From Pseudomonas syringae KCTC 12500 (GTDB lineage: Bacteria; Pseudomonadota; Gammaproteobacteria; Pseudomonadales; Pseudomonadaceae): a stretch of 64,000 nt of DNA. Below, in pieces: positions 47,642 through 55,204 of this stretch. The position numbers and the translations under genes were made by a program. The stretch covers positions 4,127,501 to 4,191,500 of the forward strand of contig NZ_AYTM02000002.1 in the NCBI RefSeq assembly GCF_000507185.2, written 5' to 3'. Position 1 is the first letter of the stretch, and each line of letters begins with the position of its first letter. Under the pieces are notes generated by a model. That model saw only the letters and a program-made list of their open reading frames with translations. It had not been told where the DNA came from and made no database searches.

Positions 47642-47665
47642 GGCCGCCCACTCAGGATTCACATC

Positions 47666-48223
47666 ATGGCTACCATCGGATATGTGCGCGTCTCCACTCA
47701 CGACCAAAGTGTCGATGCCCAAAAGCACGGCCTGTCCGATACATACAACGTGGAGGAGTGGTACGAGGACAGTGGTGTATCTGGCGCTGTGAAGGCCTTG
47801 GATCGTCCAGGCTTTGCTGCCCTTGTAGCGTACGTACGTCGTGGGGATACGCTAGTGGTGAGCGCTGTAGACCGCTTGGGGCGCGATACACTGGACGTGC
47901 TGAACACTGTAGAGGTATTGCAGGCGAAGGGCGTAAGCATCATTTCCAAGCGCGAGGGCTTCGACCTGGGTACGCCTATGGGCAAAGCGATGCTCACCAT
48001 GCTGGCTGCTGTGGCTGAGCTGGAGCGTTCAAATATCAAGGCGCGGCAGATGGCAGGTATTGAGCGCGCCAAGGCCGAGGGTAAGGCTCTAGGCCGCGAG
48101 AAGGTGATAGACGATGCACAGGTTAGCGCGTGGCGCGTTGCCCAAGGTGCCAGTATCAAGGCGACTGCCGAGCATTTCAGCATCTCGATTGCGTCGGTTA
48201 AGCGCGCCTGTGCTGCAGTCTGA
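47666..48223 (+). CDS. Small serine recombinase (resolvase/invertase)
   Basis: A 185-residue serine recombinase. The catalytic Ser is in GYVRVSTHDQS, the arginine pair in SAVDRLGRDTLDVLN, and MLTMLAAVAELERSNIKARQMAG forms the E helix. The C-terminal helix-turn-helix is AQGASIKATAEHFSISIASVKRA. Size and domain order match Tn3-type resolvases and Hin-type invertases. The repeat array just upstream may be its binding site and also its operator. It could resolve element dimers or invert a segment, but no inverted long repeat for inversion was found. Confidence 0.93.
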   Translation: MATIGYVRVSTHDQSVDAQKHGLSDTYNVEEWYEDSGVSGAVKALDRPGFAALVAYVRRGDTLVVSAVDRLGRDTLDVLNTVEVLQAKGVSIISKREGFDLGTPMGKAMLTMLAAVAELERSNIKARQMAGIERAKAEGKALGREKVIDDAQVSAWRVAQGASIKATAEHFSISIASVKRACAAV

Positions 48224-48743
48224 CCAGTCATTGGCACTCCGCACACCATGTCCGGTTTGAAGTGACATACATAGGTAAGAACGCAAAGGCTATGAACTGG
48301 GCCGGATGGCCTAACGGAAGTTCCTCCCGGTTCGGGCTGATTGGTAGATATCACATACTGATGAAGAGAGAACCCTATCTCTCTGCCTCTGCCTCTGCCT
48401 CTGCGTCGTACCGGTGCACCTGAGTCATGGCAGGGCGAGTGGTGTCTAGTTGGACGTTCTGGATACCACGGCACCACCTAGACCAAAGCCCGATCACGTT
48501 TCATATTAGAACCCGATCAGCGCACCCTCTGCATTCGCAAGCTCGTTCAAGCATCCCGCGAAAGCACCAGCATTAATCGCCGCACTTCCCCGCTTTACGC
48601 CCGTTCCTGTACTACCACGGCAATCACCTTTGTCCTGTGGACAACTTGCATTAAACCCATCACCACTAGTCCGGAGGCCTCGGCGTGTCTGGTGTTTCCT
48701 TTTGCCGTTTTGGCACCTCACGTATTCCAAGGAGTACAGCAAG
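48224..48743. other. Non-coding stretch inside the element
   Basis: About 520 bases between the serine recombinase and the winged-helix gene. Only short frames with poor composition occur. It contains a pure hexanucleotide repeat (CTCTGC, four copies, 48381-48404). Frames on the minus strand overlap the recombinase and are shadows. Confidence 0.5.
48381..48404 (+). repeat. (CTCTGC)4 tandem repeat
   Basis: Four exact copies of a six-base unit in non-coding DNA. It might vary in number between isolates. No known role. Confidence 0.7.
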
Positions 48744-49112
48744 ATGAAATCAAACTACCTCGCTGGCGGACGCAAACCTGTCGGCCAAGCCATGATTATC
48801 AGGGCGCTGCGAGCATTAAACGCTCGTCAGGAACCCGCTACCGCAGGCGCAATCCGTCGTCAGGAACCTAGTCTGTCCCGCAGTACATTGATGGCAGGCT
48901 TAGCGTCACTAGTCCGCACTGCTGGGTTAATACCGAAGCCGCTTGAGGGTGCCCCATCAATTAACACCTACACCCTGGCTACGTATTCCCATCGAGCTGG
49001 CGTTAATCTGAGTGAAACAGACCTTCGGTATTACACCAGAATGGAGAACGCTGCACTTCTGATGCTTTCCGAACATGAACAAGCTAAGGCGGCAATTGCA
49101 CATGGCGCGTAA
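48744..49112 (+). CDS. Small winged-helix-like protein, unassigned
   Basis: A 122-residue basic protein starting MKSNYLAGGRKPVGQAMIIR, with CAAGGAGTACAGCAAG ahead of the ATG. The segment IIRALRALNARQEPATAGAIRRQEPSLSRSTLMAGLASLV reads like a helix-turn-helix/winged-helix domain with the recognition helix near residues 50-65. The C-terminal half is helical. It may be a regulator of the element. The next gene starts 11 bases before its stop, so the two are translationally coupled. Confidence 0.7.
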   Translation: MKSNYLAGGRKPVGQAMIIRALRALNARQEPATAGAIRRQEPSLSRSTLMAGLASLVRTAGLIPKPLEGAPSINTYTLATYSHRAGVNLSETDLRYYTRMENAALLMLSEHEQAKAAIAHGA

Positions 49113-49407
49113 ACGCAAGGTGACAACCGAGACAGTAAAAGCGAGTGCGCTTGAACTTTTGGACCTAACTCTACAGGCCACAAATAAGCGGTTCGCGGAC
49201 GCAATCAAGGACGATTATCCGTGTGAAGCCGCTCTTATCTCCGCGTCCGTAGCGTTACTAAAAATGGTTGAGGCAAAAGGTTCACTTACTGATGATGACA
49301 AAGCAGGTGATCTAGCTGCCCAGCGTCAGGCATTCAATGATCGCAAGCCAACTCAAACTAAGCACACACCCGAAGACATTGCAGCTTTGTATAAAGGCAA
49401 CAACTGA
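49102..49407 (+). CDS. Small helical protein, possibly terminase small subunit-like
   Basis: A 101-residue protein from ATG 49102 (MARKRKVTTETVKASALELL), overlapping the preceding gene by 11 bases. The order of features (basic N-terminus, helix with LLDLTLQATNKRFADAI, an aspartate turn, a helix with ALISASVALLKMVEAKG, then a charged tail) recalls the small terminase proteins of T7-like phages such as gp18. The resemblance is by eye and weak. If right, a satellite that redirects phage packaging would be a plausible role. Otherwise it is an unknown DNA-binding protein. Confidence 0.6.
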   Translation: MARKRKVTTETVKASALELLDLTLQATNKRFADAIKDDYPCEAALISASVALLKMVEAKGSLTDDDKAGDLAAQRQAFNDRKPTQTKHTPEDIAALYKGNN

Positions 49408-49418
49408 TGGATTAATCA

Positions 49419-50291
49419 ATGACGAAGTTATCAGACTTGCAGCAGCAAGCCCACGCCGCAACACCTGTACCCGCAAGCGTAAAAGTATCATCTGAGTGGA
49501 CTGACACCGACATGTGGACGGTTCTCCGTGTATTGAAGGGTGCGGGCATATCCCCAAACGATCTGCCCAGATATACAGCGGTGGCCGAGCAGTACAAACT
49601 CAAGCATGGCTCGTTGTCGGGCTGGCTCCCCAACGGAGGCGGCAGTGCCCAGGCAATTTACCGCGAACACTTCAAGCGTGATCAGGCCAGCCGTAAGCAG
49701 GCACGGCAGGAGCTTGAAGCTATGGGGCACCGGTCAATTTGGCCGACTTATCGCAACGTCAAAGAGATGCTATTAGAGGCTCACGAAAGGGCCTTCGACG
49801 CGAAGGAAGATCGACCAAGCGGACGGGACATCCTACGGGGCCTTCATCCTGATAAGGAAGTGGTAGTAACCTTTGCGAAGCGAGTGCCCAAGAAGCATAC
49901 ACGCCGGGCCTTGGGCGAATTGCAGGATCACCCGACCTCCAAGCGACTGGACAAGCAATGTATGCGCACTGCCCGTGATATCTCAAGCATAGCGGGGTCC
50001 ACTATGGCGGGTAGCGTCGCTGAGCTGTACATGCGGGCTGACGTAGCAAAGCGGTTGGAGCAGCAGGACGAGTTGGCGCAGCAGGTCGCCAAGCTGCAAG
50101 CCCAAGTGTGCGAACTCCAAGCCCTTACAGCGGCGTCTGAGAAGCGCCATGAAGTAACCGAGGCCGGTGGGCACTGGCATGACATAGCTACCCGTATGCG
50201 AGCAGAGGGGGCTTCCTACGGGCAGATTGCCGCTGTCACGGGCCAGGGGAGAAGTACTGTTAGCAAGTACCTGCTGCGCCAAATGAAGTAG
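49419..50291 (+). CDS. Unassigned protein with coiled coil and C-terminal helix-turn-helix
   Basis: A 290-residue protein that follows the previous gene by 12 bases, so it belongs to the same operon. The N-terminal half is mixed and basic (HFKRDQASRKQARQELEAMG), residues about 212-240 form a coiled coil (KRLEQQDELAQQVAKLQAQV), and the C-terminus has a Hin-type helix-turn-helix (ATRMRAEGASYGQIAAVTGQ then GRSTVSKYLLRQ). It could be a DNA-binding replication or packaging protein or a regulator. I recognise no family. Confidence 0.75.
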   Translation: MTKLSDLQQQAHAATPVPASVKVSSEWTDTDMWTVLRVLKGAGISPNDLPRYTAVAEQYKLKHGSLSGWLPNGGGSAQAIYREHFKRDQASRKQARQELEAMGHRSIWPTYRNVKEMLLEAHERAFDAKEDRPSGRDILRGLHPDKEVVVTFAKRVPKKHTRRALGELQDHPTSKRLDKQCMRTARDISSIAGSTMAGSVAELYMRADVAKRLEQQDELAQQVAKLQAQVCELQALTAASEKRHEVTEAGGHWHDIATRMRAEGASYGQIAAVTGQGRSTVSKYLLRQMK

Positions 50292-50297
50292 GTTTAT

Positions 50298-50361
50298 TAC
50301 CCTTTAGGGTAGGGGAATTCTGCTAAATCTGCTGTACCCACTGTACCCATTATTCGGGTAC
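50298..50361. repeat. Cluster of TACCC/GGGTA dyads
   Basis: TACCC-TTTA-GGGTA (50298-50311) is followed by two tandem CTGTACCCA units (50332-50349), the second forming the dyad GTACCC-N7-GGGTAC (50343-50361). It lies between the 290-residue gene and a 58-residue gene. Operators, iterons or recombination sites could look like this. Confidence 0.55.
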
Positions 50362-50433
50362 ACCCTATATCAAACCACTGTACAGCCACCCGCCTAGGGA
50401 GACTCCGCCGTGGGTGCAGCAAAAGGAAATAAC

Positions 50434-50610
50434 ATGAGCCACCAGTATCCATGTCTGACCCCCGAACAAAAACTTCGGGTTGCATTTGCCCATCACGCTG
50501 CGGCGGTAAAACCATCCCGCTCAATGCACTACACATTGAAGAGTGCAAACAAATGGGTAGCCAGAGGCCGTACCTTTGATGACTTGCCGCTACTTCGGCC
50601 TCAGCATTGA
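50434..50610 (+). CDS. Small protein of 58 residues, unassigned
   Basis: MSHQYPCLTPEQKLRVAFAH opens a small basic frame with AAAGGAAATAAC immediately upstream, a good ribosome site. The region KLRVAFAHHAAAVKPSRSMHYTLKSANKW is probably helical. No motif is recognised. An in-frame GTG at 50410 has no ribosome site. Low certainty that it is a true gene, but start site and spacing in the element support it. Confidence 0.6.
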   Translation: MSHQYPCLTPEQKLRVAFAHHAAAVKPSRSMHYTLKSANKWVARGRTFDDLPLLRPQH

Positions 50611-50685
50611 CGTAAACGCTGTACTCCCCGATGTAAAACGTATTACACCATTCCGCGCATGTTGCGCACCAAAGAGATTAAGTTC

Positions 50686-51663
50686 ATGACTGTTAAAAAG
50701 AACGTTGTAAATTCCACTGTAACTGCAATTGATAACGAGCGTGCCCGTGCTTTGTTGGCCTTGATGTCTACCACTGTCGAGCTGACCCGTGAGAGCGCGC
50801 CGGAGATTGTTGTCCCTGAAATGCCCGAGTCCTATCTAGAAGTACAGCGCGGTGTTGAACGCATGACAGCTCAGTTCATTGACCCGGCGAGAGCAGAGGG
50901 CCGACGTACAAGTGCCGACGATGTAGAGCAGGAGTTGTTGCAGGTATTCACTAATGCGCAAGATGCAGGATTCAATTTCAGTGAGCTTGCAAAAGTGCTG
51001 GCGTATCGTAAAGAGCGTGACCGTGCACGCAGCATGCAAGACGCATATGTAAGCCACAGTACCAAGAAGGCTGAGCGCTTAGTGGCGCAGGTCCGTGAGT
51101 GGCTCCAAGACCTCCTAGACGTACTTGCCATCCGTGATGTCGTTGGCGTTGGTGTAGTGAAAGACGCTGCCGAGGCCAGCAACAAGACATTGGCGGCAGT
51201 CGCGCTGGATTTGATGATCAGAGAAACGATCAATGCCGCCGCTGCATCAGAGTTGAATACCGTTGCTGCCGGTCGTGGTCTGATGACCTTGGCACAGGCA
51301 GGAATTGCCCCTGCTGACCTGCAGCAGCAGGACCTTGAACAAGTGGCTGCACTTGCAGGATTTGCTATCTATCCCGAAGGCCTAAAGAGTTTCGGTCAGC
51401 GACACGCCCCGCTGAGCATCCGTGTCGGGAACAGCGTAGTACAGGTCGATACCCAAGCCGCAGTCCTCTACGGCGAAGCGACCACACCACAACAGGGCAC
51501 CACCCTGTTGCCGTGCAAGGCCCTTGTGGCAGCATCTGAGGTGGCGCTGCTAGCTGCTCAGGCAGTGATTGACGGCGAGCTGGCAGGTACTCCGCACCGC
51601 TTTCATAACGCTGTACACGATGGCTCCAGTAGCCTGGATACAGCACGTCGAAGCACTATCTAG
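50686..51663 (+). CDS. Unassigned 325-residue helical protein
   Basis: From ATG 50686 (MTVKKNVVNSTVTAIDNER) the frame is open for 325 residues with coding-type composition. The first two thirds are acidic and mainly helical (ERARALLALMSTTVELTRES, DDVEQELLQVFTNAQ, AERLVAQVREWLQDLLDVL); the last third has beta-like stretches (SIRVGNSVVQVDTQAAVLYG) and an Ala-rich helix. No transmembrane segment or catalytic motif is recognised. The frame extends to a GTG-free ATG at 50659 without a ribosome site. It may be a structural or regulatory protein of the element. Confidence 0.75.
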   Translation: MTVKKNVVNSTVTAIDNERARALLALMSTTVELTRESAPEIVVPEMPESYLEVQRGVERMTAQFIDPARAEGRRTSADDVEQELLQVFTNAQDAGFNFSELAKVLAYRKERDRARSMQDAYVSHSTKKAERLVAQVREWLQDLLDVLAIRDVVGVGVVKDAAEASNKTLAAVALDLMIRETINAAAASELNTVAAGRGLMTLAQAGIAPADLQQQDLEQVAALAGFAIYPEGLKSFGQRHAPLSIRVGNSVVQVDTQAAVLYGEATTPQQGTTLLPCKALVAASEVALLAAQAVIDGELAGTPHRFHNAVHDGSSSLDTARRSTI

Positions 51664-51670
51664 CACCATT

Positions 51671-51711
51671 GCAGCCGCCATCACCCTACATGTAGGGCGG
51701 TACGCGGCTGC
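51671..51711. repeat. Nested palindromes between two element genes
   Basis: An inner perfect palindrome CCCTACATGTAGGG (51684-51697) is enclosed by GCAGCCGC (51671-51678) and its inverse GCGGCTGC (51704-51711). It starts eight bases after the 325-residue gene and would form a cruciform or long hairpin; no T tract follows. Confidence 0.65.
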
Positions 51712-51730
51712 CTGCAATACAGGTTTATCC

Positions 51731-52261
51731 ATGAACCATCATCCAATACCGCTGGACTGGATTCACAAGCACCTTGCCATAGACTGTACGTCACCTACCG
51801 GCTTGCGGTGGGTTGAGCGTCCGACCAATAGCCGAAAAGTGGGGGCAGTAGCAGGCAGTTCTAATGGCCGGGGTTACTACCAAGTTCGCTGCCGTGGCGT
51901 GTCTCTGCGGGCGAGCCGGATAGCGTATGCCCTTCACTACGGCGTGGACCCTGGCCCGGCGCTGGTGGACCACCGCGACGGCAACAGGGCGAATAATGAC
52001 CCACTGAACTTGCGCCTTTGCAGTGTTGCGCAGAACACGCAGAACCAGACGCTTGCCCGGCACAACCGTAGCGGCGTAAAGGGCTTGAGCTACTGGGCTG
52101 TACGGAACCGTTGGCGCTGTGAAATAGGTGTCAATGGGAGACGGGCTACCCGGTCATTCCCCGCTGACCAGAAGGCCGAGGCGATACACTGGCTACGCAA
52201 CACCCGCGAGGCCCTGCACAGGGAGTTCACCAACCACGGAGAGTCTGGACAAGCAGCGTGA
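51731..52261 (+). CDS. HNH endonuclease with AP2-type DNA-binding domain
   Basis: A 176-residue homing-type nuclease starting MNHHPIPLDWIHKHLAID. The HNH_3 motif is LVDHRDGNRANNDPLNLRLC with catalytic His and Asn, followed by AQNTQNQ and an AP2-like domain (SGVKGLSYWAVRNRWRCEIG, then GRRATRSFPADQKAEAIHW). This domain pair is found in free-standing phage homing endonucleases. An upstream in-frame start at 51569 overlaps the previous gene. The gene may be a selfish passenger or a nuclease of the element. Confidence 0.88.
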   Translation: MNHHPIPLDWIHKHLAIDCTSPTGLRWVERPTNSRKVGAVAGSSNGRGYYQVRCRGVSLRASRIAYALHYGVDPGPALVDHRDGNRANNDPLNLRLCSVAQNTQNQTLARHNRSGVKGLSYWAVRNRWRCEIGVNGRRATRSFPADQKAEAIHWLRNTREALHREFTNHGESGQAA

Positions 52262-52468
52262 TTAGGCCGATGCCTTATTCGCTTTCGCACGTAGCTTGCC
52301 GCCGCCTTTAATCAGCAACCAAGCGACCCCCACCGTCAGGGCACCCAAAACCATATGTGTACCATTATCGCGTGGCATTGCATGCATACCGCCTGCAAAA
52401 CACCTGGTTACGCCAGATAAGGCTATTACGTATCCTATGACAGTGATTATCCATCCGGTGATGCGCAT
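52262..52468 (-). CDS. Small two-helix membrane protein
   Basis: A 68-residue protein (MRITGWIITVIGYVIALSGV after two residues) with two membrane segments, about residues 5-25 and 42-58, and a basic tail (KGGGKLRAKANKASA). AAGGGA precedes the ATG at 52468; a GTG at 52483 is in frame. Size and topology are those of small holins or inner membrane peptides. Convergent with the nuclease gene, with no gap between stop codons. Function unknown. Confidence 0.65.
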   Translation of the reverse strand: MRITGWIITVIGYVIALSGVTRCFAGGMHAMPRDNGTHMVLGALTVGVAWLLIKGGGKLRAKANKASA

Positions 52469-52860
52469 GCGTAGTCCCTTCACAGATGCACGATTGGCTT
52501 AACTAATGTAACTATTGCGGTAAATGCTTGCAATGGCGTGTCGCCACTACGGCGGCTGTCTGCTTCGGCTCTGATGGGGCACAAGTCATGGGCGCACGCC
52601 AACATCAACGGCCCGTAACACCGCTGAAAGCCCCGTTTTATAAGGCTTTCCATCGTATCCCTTGTTTAGTTCTTGAATGGCGCGTCACGCTGTGACCGGG
52701 TCTGAATTGTAACGCTGCTTCTGGTAGGGCTGATTTGCCCATACCGCTGCTTACTGTCGTCTGAATACAGGACTCAGTTGAGAGAGCACCCACCGCCACC
52801 TGTTCATCCGGCATGCGTCGCAGAAAAGCGGGGCGTGCATGCCGTGGATAAACAAGTACG
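52469..52860. other. Right junction region of the element, no gene
   Basis: About 390 bases that hold the right end of the element but no credible gene. It includes a weak inverted copy of the integrase-proximal repeat (52575-52589), the right dyad (52628-52648) and AGTTCTTGA (52668-52676), which also occurs at 45429-45437 near the left end. Confidence 0.5.
52628..52648. repeat. Right 21-bp dyad, candidate attachment core
   Basis: AAGCC and GGCTT flank 11 bases as in the left dyad, with 16 of 21 identical positions and the shared half AT-AAGGCTT. The full stem is GAAAGCC/GGCTTTC (52626-52650), so a transcription terminator is the main alternative. Confidence 0.4.
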
Positions 52861-53928
52861 TCAGGAACCCTTGCTACTCTCATAGCGCGCATTGAATGCC
52901 TGCACGAAAGCATTGCGCAGGATCTGCAGAAACGCCTGGAAGCCGCTGATGTCCTGCTGATGAACGCTGCCGCTGAGGTCGACGCGTGTGGCGAACTGGT
53001 TTTCCCGCTGGTTTTTCAACACGGTTTCGCTGGTGCCGACCAGCGCTTCCCAGATTGAACGGAAAACGCCTTTGTCCTTGTTCTCGACATCCTGCTGCCA
53101 GTTGAATACGTCCACGTTGCGCAGCAGCGGTTTTATGTAGCCCTTGAGCTGGCCTTTATCGGCCTGCGCTTCAATCACCACGTCGCCATCGCCAGCGTTG
53201 AAATCGAACTTGCCGTAGGCCGACGAGAAATCGTTGAGTTTCTTGAGCTGGATGCCGGTGGCGCGCAGTTTGAAGTCGAAGTCTTCAAAGTTGCTGAACG
53301 GGTCGAATCTGGCTGAGCTTTCCAGATCGGCGTGGCCCAGCAGACGCGCCTTGCCCTTGAACTCGGCATCGCGATTGCCTTCCACGTCGACCACGTTGGT
53401 CAGGTTGTAGATGCTGGCATTGACCTGGTCCGCCTCGATTTTTACCTTGGGCTTGGAGTTGAAGTTATTGAATGTGATACGCCCGTTGTCGATGCGCAAT
53501 TCGTTGAGGGTGATAGGCAGCAGCTTGTTCATCTGGGTACGCCAGTCAGTGCCCTGACCGGTCTGCGAGTCCTGCTTGCTGCCGCCGTCCACGAAGTTGA
53601 TTTGCGGATCGGTGAACAGGGCTTTCGCGACCACCGCATGGTCATACCAGAGTGAATGCCAGCTGACTGCCAGTTCGATCATCGGTGCGTCGAAGAAGGG
53701 CACCGGGACCTTGCCGTCGGTCTTGACGATCTTCAGCCCCTTGATCCGGTACGCCCCTCGCCACAGTGCCAGGTCCACATCGGTGATCTCGCCTCGGTAG
53801 TCACCCATGTCGGCCAGTTTGTCGTTCAGATAGTCACGCACCAGGTATGGCAGGGCGATATTGACAGCGACCAGCAGGACTATCAGAGCGGCCAGGGTCC
53901 ATAGCGGCCAGCTGTAGCGACGTTTCAT
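52861..53928 (-). CDS. DUF748/AsmA-like periplasmic protein
   Basis: A 355-residue protein with a single N-terminal membrane anchor (WPLWTLAALIVLLVAVNIAL) and a long periplasmic part rich in beta strands (TDVDLALWRGAYRIKGLKIV, LRIDNGRITFNNFNSKPKV, RFDPFSNFEDFDFKLRATGI). This is the DUF748 pattern related to AsmA proteins, which are implicated in lipid transfer between membranes. Start at 53928 (MKRRYSWPLW) with AGGAGACTCATGTC upstream. It is divergent from cysK. The element ends somewhere in the region 3' to it. Confidence 0.88.
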   Translation of the reverse strand: MKRRYSWPLWTLAALIVLLVAVNIALPYLVRDYLNDKLADMGDYRGEITDVDLALWRGAYRIKGLKIVKTDGKVPVPFFDAPMIELAVSWHSLWYDHAVVAKALFTDPQINFVDGGSKQDSQTGQGTDWRTQMNKLLPITLNELRIDNGRITFNNFNSKPKVKIEADQVNASIYNLTNVVDVEGNRDAEFKGKARLLGHADLESSARFDPFSNFEDFDFKLRATGIQLKKLNDFSSAYGKFDFNAGDGDVVIEAQADKGQLKGYIKPLLRNVDVFNWQQDVENKDKGVFRSIWEALVGTSETVLKNQRENQFATRVDLSGSVHQQDISGFQAFLQILRNAFVQAFNARYESSKGS

Positions 53929-54054
53929 GACATGAGTCTCCTGTTTCAATGATGGATTGACTGCTCGCGCCGTCATCCGTTCGGTCAGACTGGACGCCCC
54001 ACAGTTGGCGGCATAGGCTTTGGGTCTTTAACCGATGTGCACAAGGACACCCTC

Positions 54055-55029
54055 ATGAGCCGTATCTACGCTGATAACGCCCATTCCATCGGTAATACGC
54101 CGCTGGTGCAGATCAATCGTATCGCGCCACGCGGTGTCACCATTCTGGCCAAGATCGAAGGGCGTAATCCGGGTTATTCCGTCAAATGCCGTATCGGCGC
54201 CAACATGATCTGGGACGCCGAAAGCAGCGGCAGGCTCAAGCCGGGCATGACCATCGTCGAGCCAACCTCGGGCAACACCGGCATCGGTCTGGCCTTTGTT
54301 GCCGCTGCCCGTGGCTACAAGCTGATGCTCACCATGCCTGCTTCCATGAGCATAGAACGTCGTAAGGTACTCAAGGCCCTGGGCGCAGAACTGGTGCTGA
54401 CCGAAGCGGCCAAGGGGATGAAAGGTGCGATTGCCAAGGCCGAAGAGCTGCTGGCAGGTAACCCCGAGCACTATTTCATGCCAGCGCAGTTCGAGAACCC
54501 GGCCAACCCGGCCATCCATGAAAAAACCACTGGCCCGGAAATCTGGGCAGACACCGACGGTGCCATCGACGTCTTGGTGGCAGGCGTAGGGACTGGCGGG
54601 ACTATCACCGGTATCTCCCGGTATATCAAGCACACCGAAGGCAAACCGATCCTGTCGGTCGCCGTCGAGCCGGACGGTTCGCCGATCATCACCCAGGCGA
54701 TGGCCGGTGAAACGATCACCCCCAGCCCGCACAAGATTCAGGGCATCGGCGCCGGCTTCATCCCGAAAAACCTCGACCTGTCGATTGTCGATCGGGTAGA
54801 GCGTGTCACCGATGAAGAGTCCAAGGCCATGGCGCGGCGTCTGATGCAGGAGGAGGGCATTCTGTGCGGTATTTCGTGCGGCGCGGCAATGGCGGCCGCC
54901 GTCCGTCTGGCTGAAAAGCCAGAGATGCAAGGCAAGACGATCGTAGTGGTCCTGCCAGACTCCGGCGAACGTTACCTGTCGAGCATGCTGTTCAGCGATC
55001 TGTTCACCGATCAGGAGCTTTCCCAGTAA
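54055..55029 (+). CDS. cysK: Cysteine synthase A
   Basis: CysK makes cysteine from O-acetylserine and sulfide with PLP. The 324-residue protein starts [20 protein letters not shown] and contains the PLP lysine in [11 protein letters not shown], the substrate loop [13 protein letters not shown], the phosphate-binding [10 protein letters not shown] and the C-terminal [12 protein letters not shown]. Sequence around residues 210-230 fits CysK rather than CysM. ATG 54055 follows AAGGACACCCTC. Confidence 0.95.
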   Translation: MSRIYADNAHSIGNTPLVQINRIAPRGVTILAKIEGRNPGYSVKCRIGANMIWDAESSGRLKPGMTIVEPTSGNTGIGLAFVAAARGYKLMLTMPASMSIERRKVLKALGAELVLTEAAKGMKGAIAKAEELLAGNPEHYFMPAQFENPANPAIHEKTTGPEIWADTDGAIDVLVAGVGTGGTITGISRYIKHTEGKPILSVAVEPDGSPIITQAMAGETITPSPHKIQGIGAGFIPKNLDLSIVDRVERVTDEESKAMARRLMQEEGILCGISCGAAMAAAVRLAEKPEMQGKTIVVVLPDSGERYLSSMLFSDLFTDQELSQ

Positions 55030-55204
55030 CACATCTTCGCAAGTGCGCACTTCATGCGGGCAACGCAAGGGTTTATGATGGCCAGCTTACGACTCGCCGG
55101 ACGATCAGCGCTGTCCGCCCGGCGCTCCAGTCATTATTCAGAATCATGCATTAGCACTGCCCGCGTGACGTTTGGCGTTATCTGCCCGCTTCAAGGAGAG
55201 CTTC

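Larger units (their letters stand above)
45474..52648. mobile_element. Unclassified integrative element of about 7.2 kb
   Basis: A gene block with a tyrosine integrase at its left end, a serine recombinase, several unassigned small genes, an HNH-AP2 nuclease and a small membrane protein is inserted between moxR and the DUF748 gene, both of which belong to the backbone. The ends were placed at two similar 21-bp dyads (AAGCC-N11-GGCTT), which is tentative; the true ends could be anywhere in 45309-45590 and 52484-52860. No structural phage genes, conjugation genes or antibiotic resistance genes are seen. It could be a phage satellite or a degenerate prophage. Confidence 0.75.

Noticed and set aside
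48820..48895. GGAACC motifs in the element (two places)
   Set aside because: No CCACNNA occurs 15-16 bases downstream, so they are not hrp boxes.
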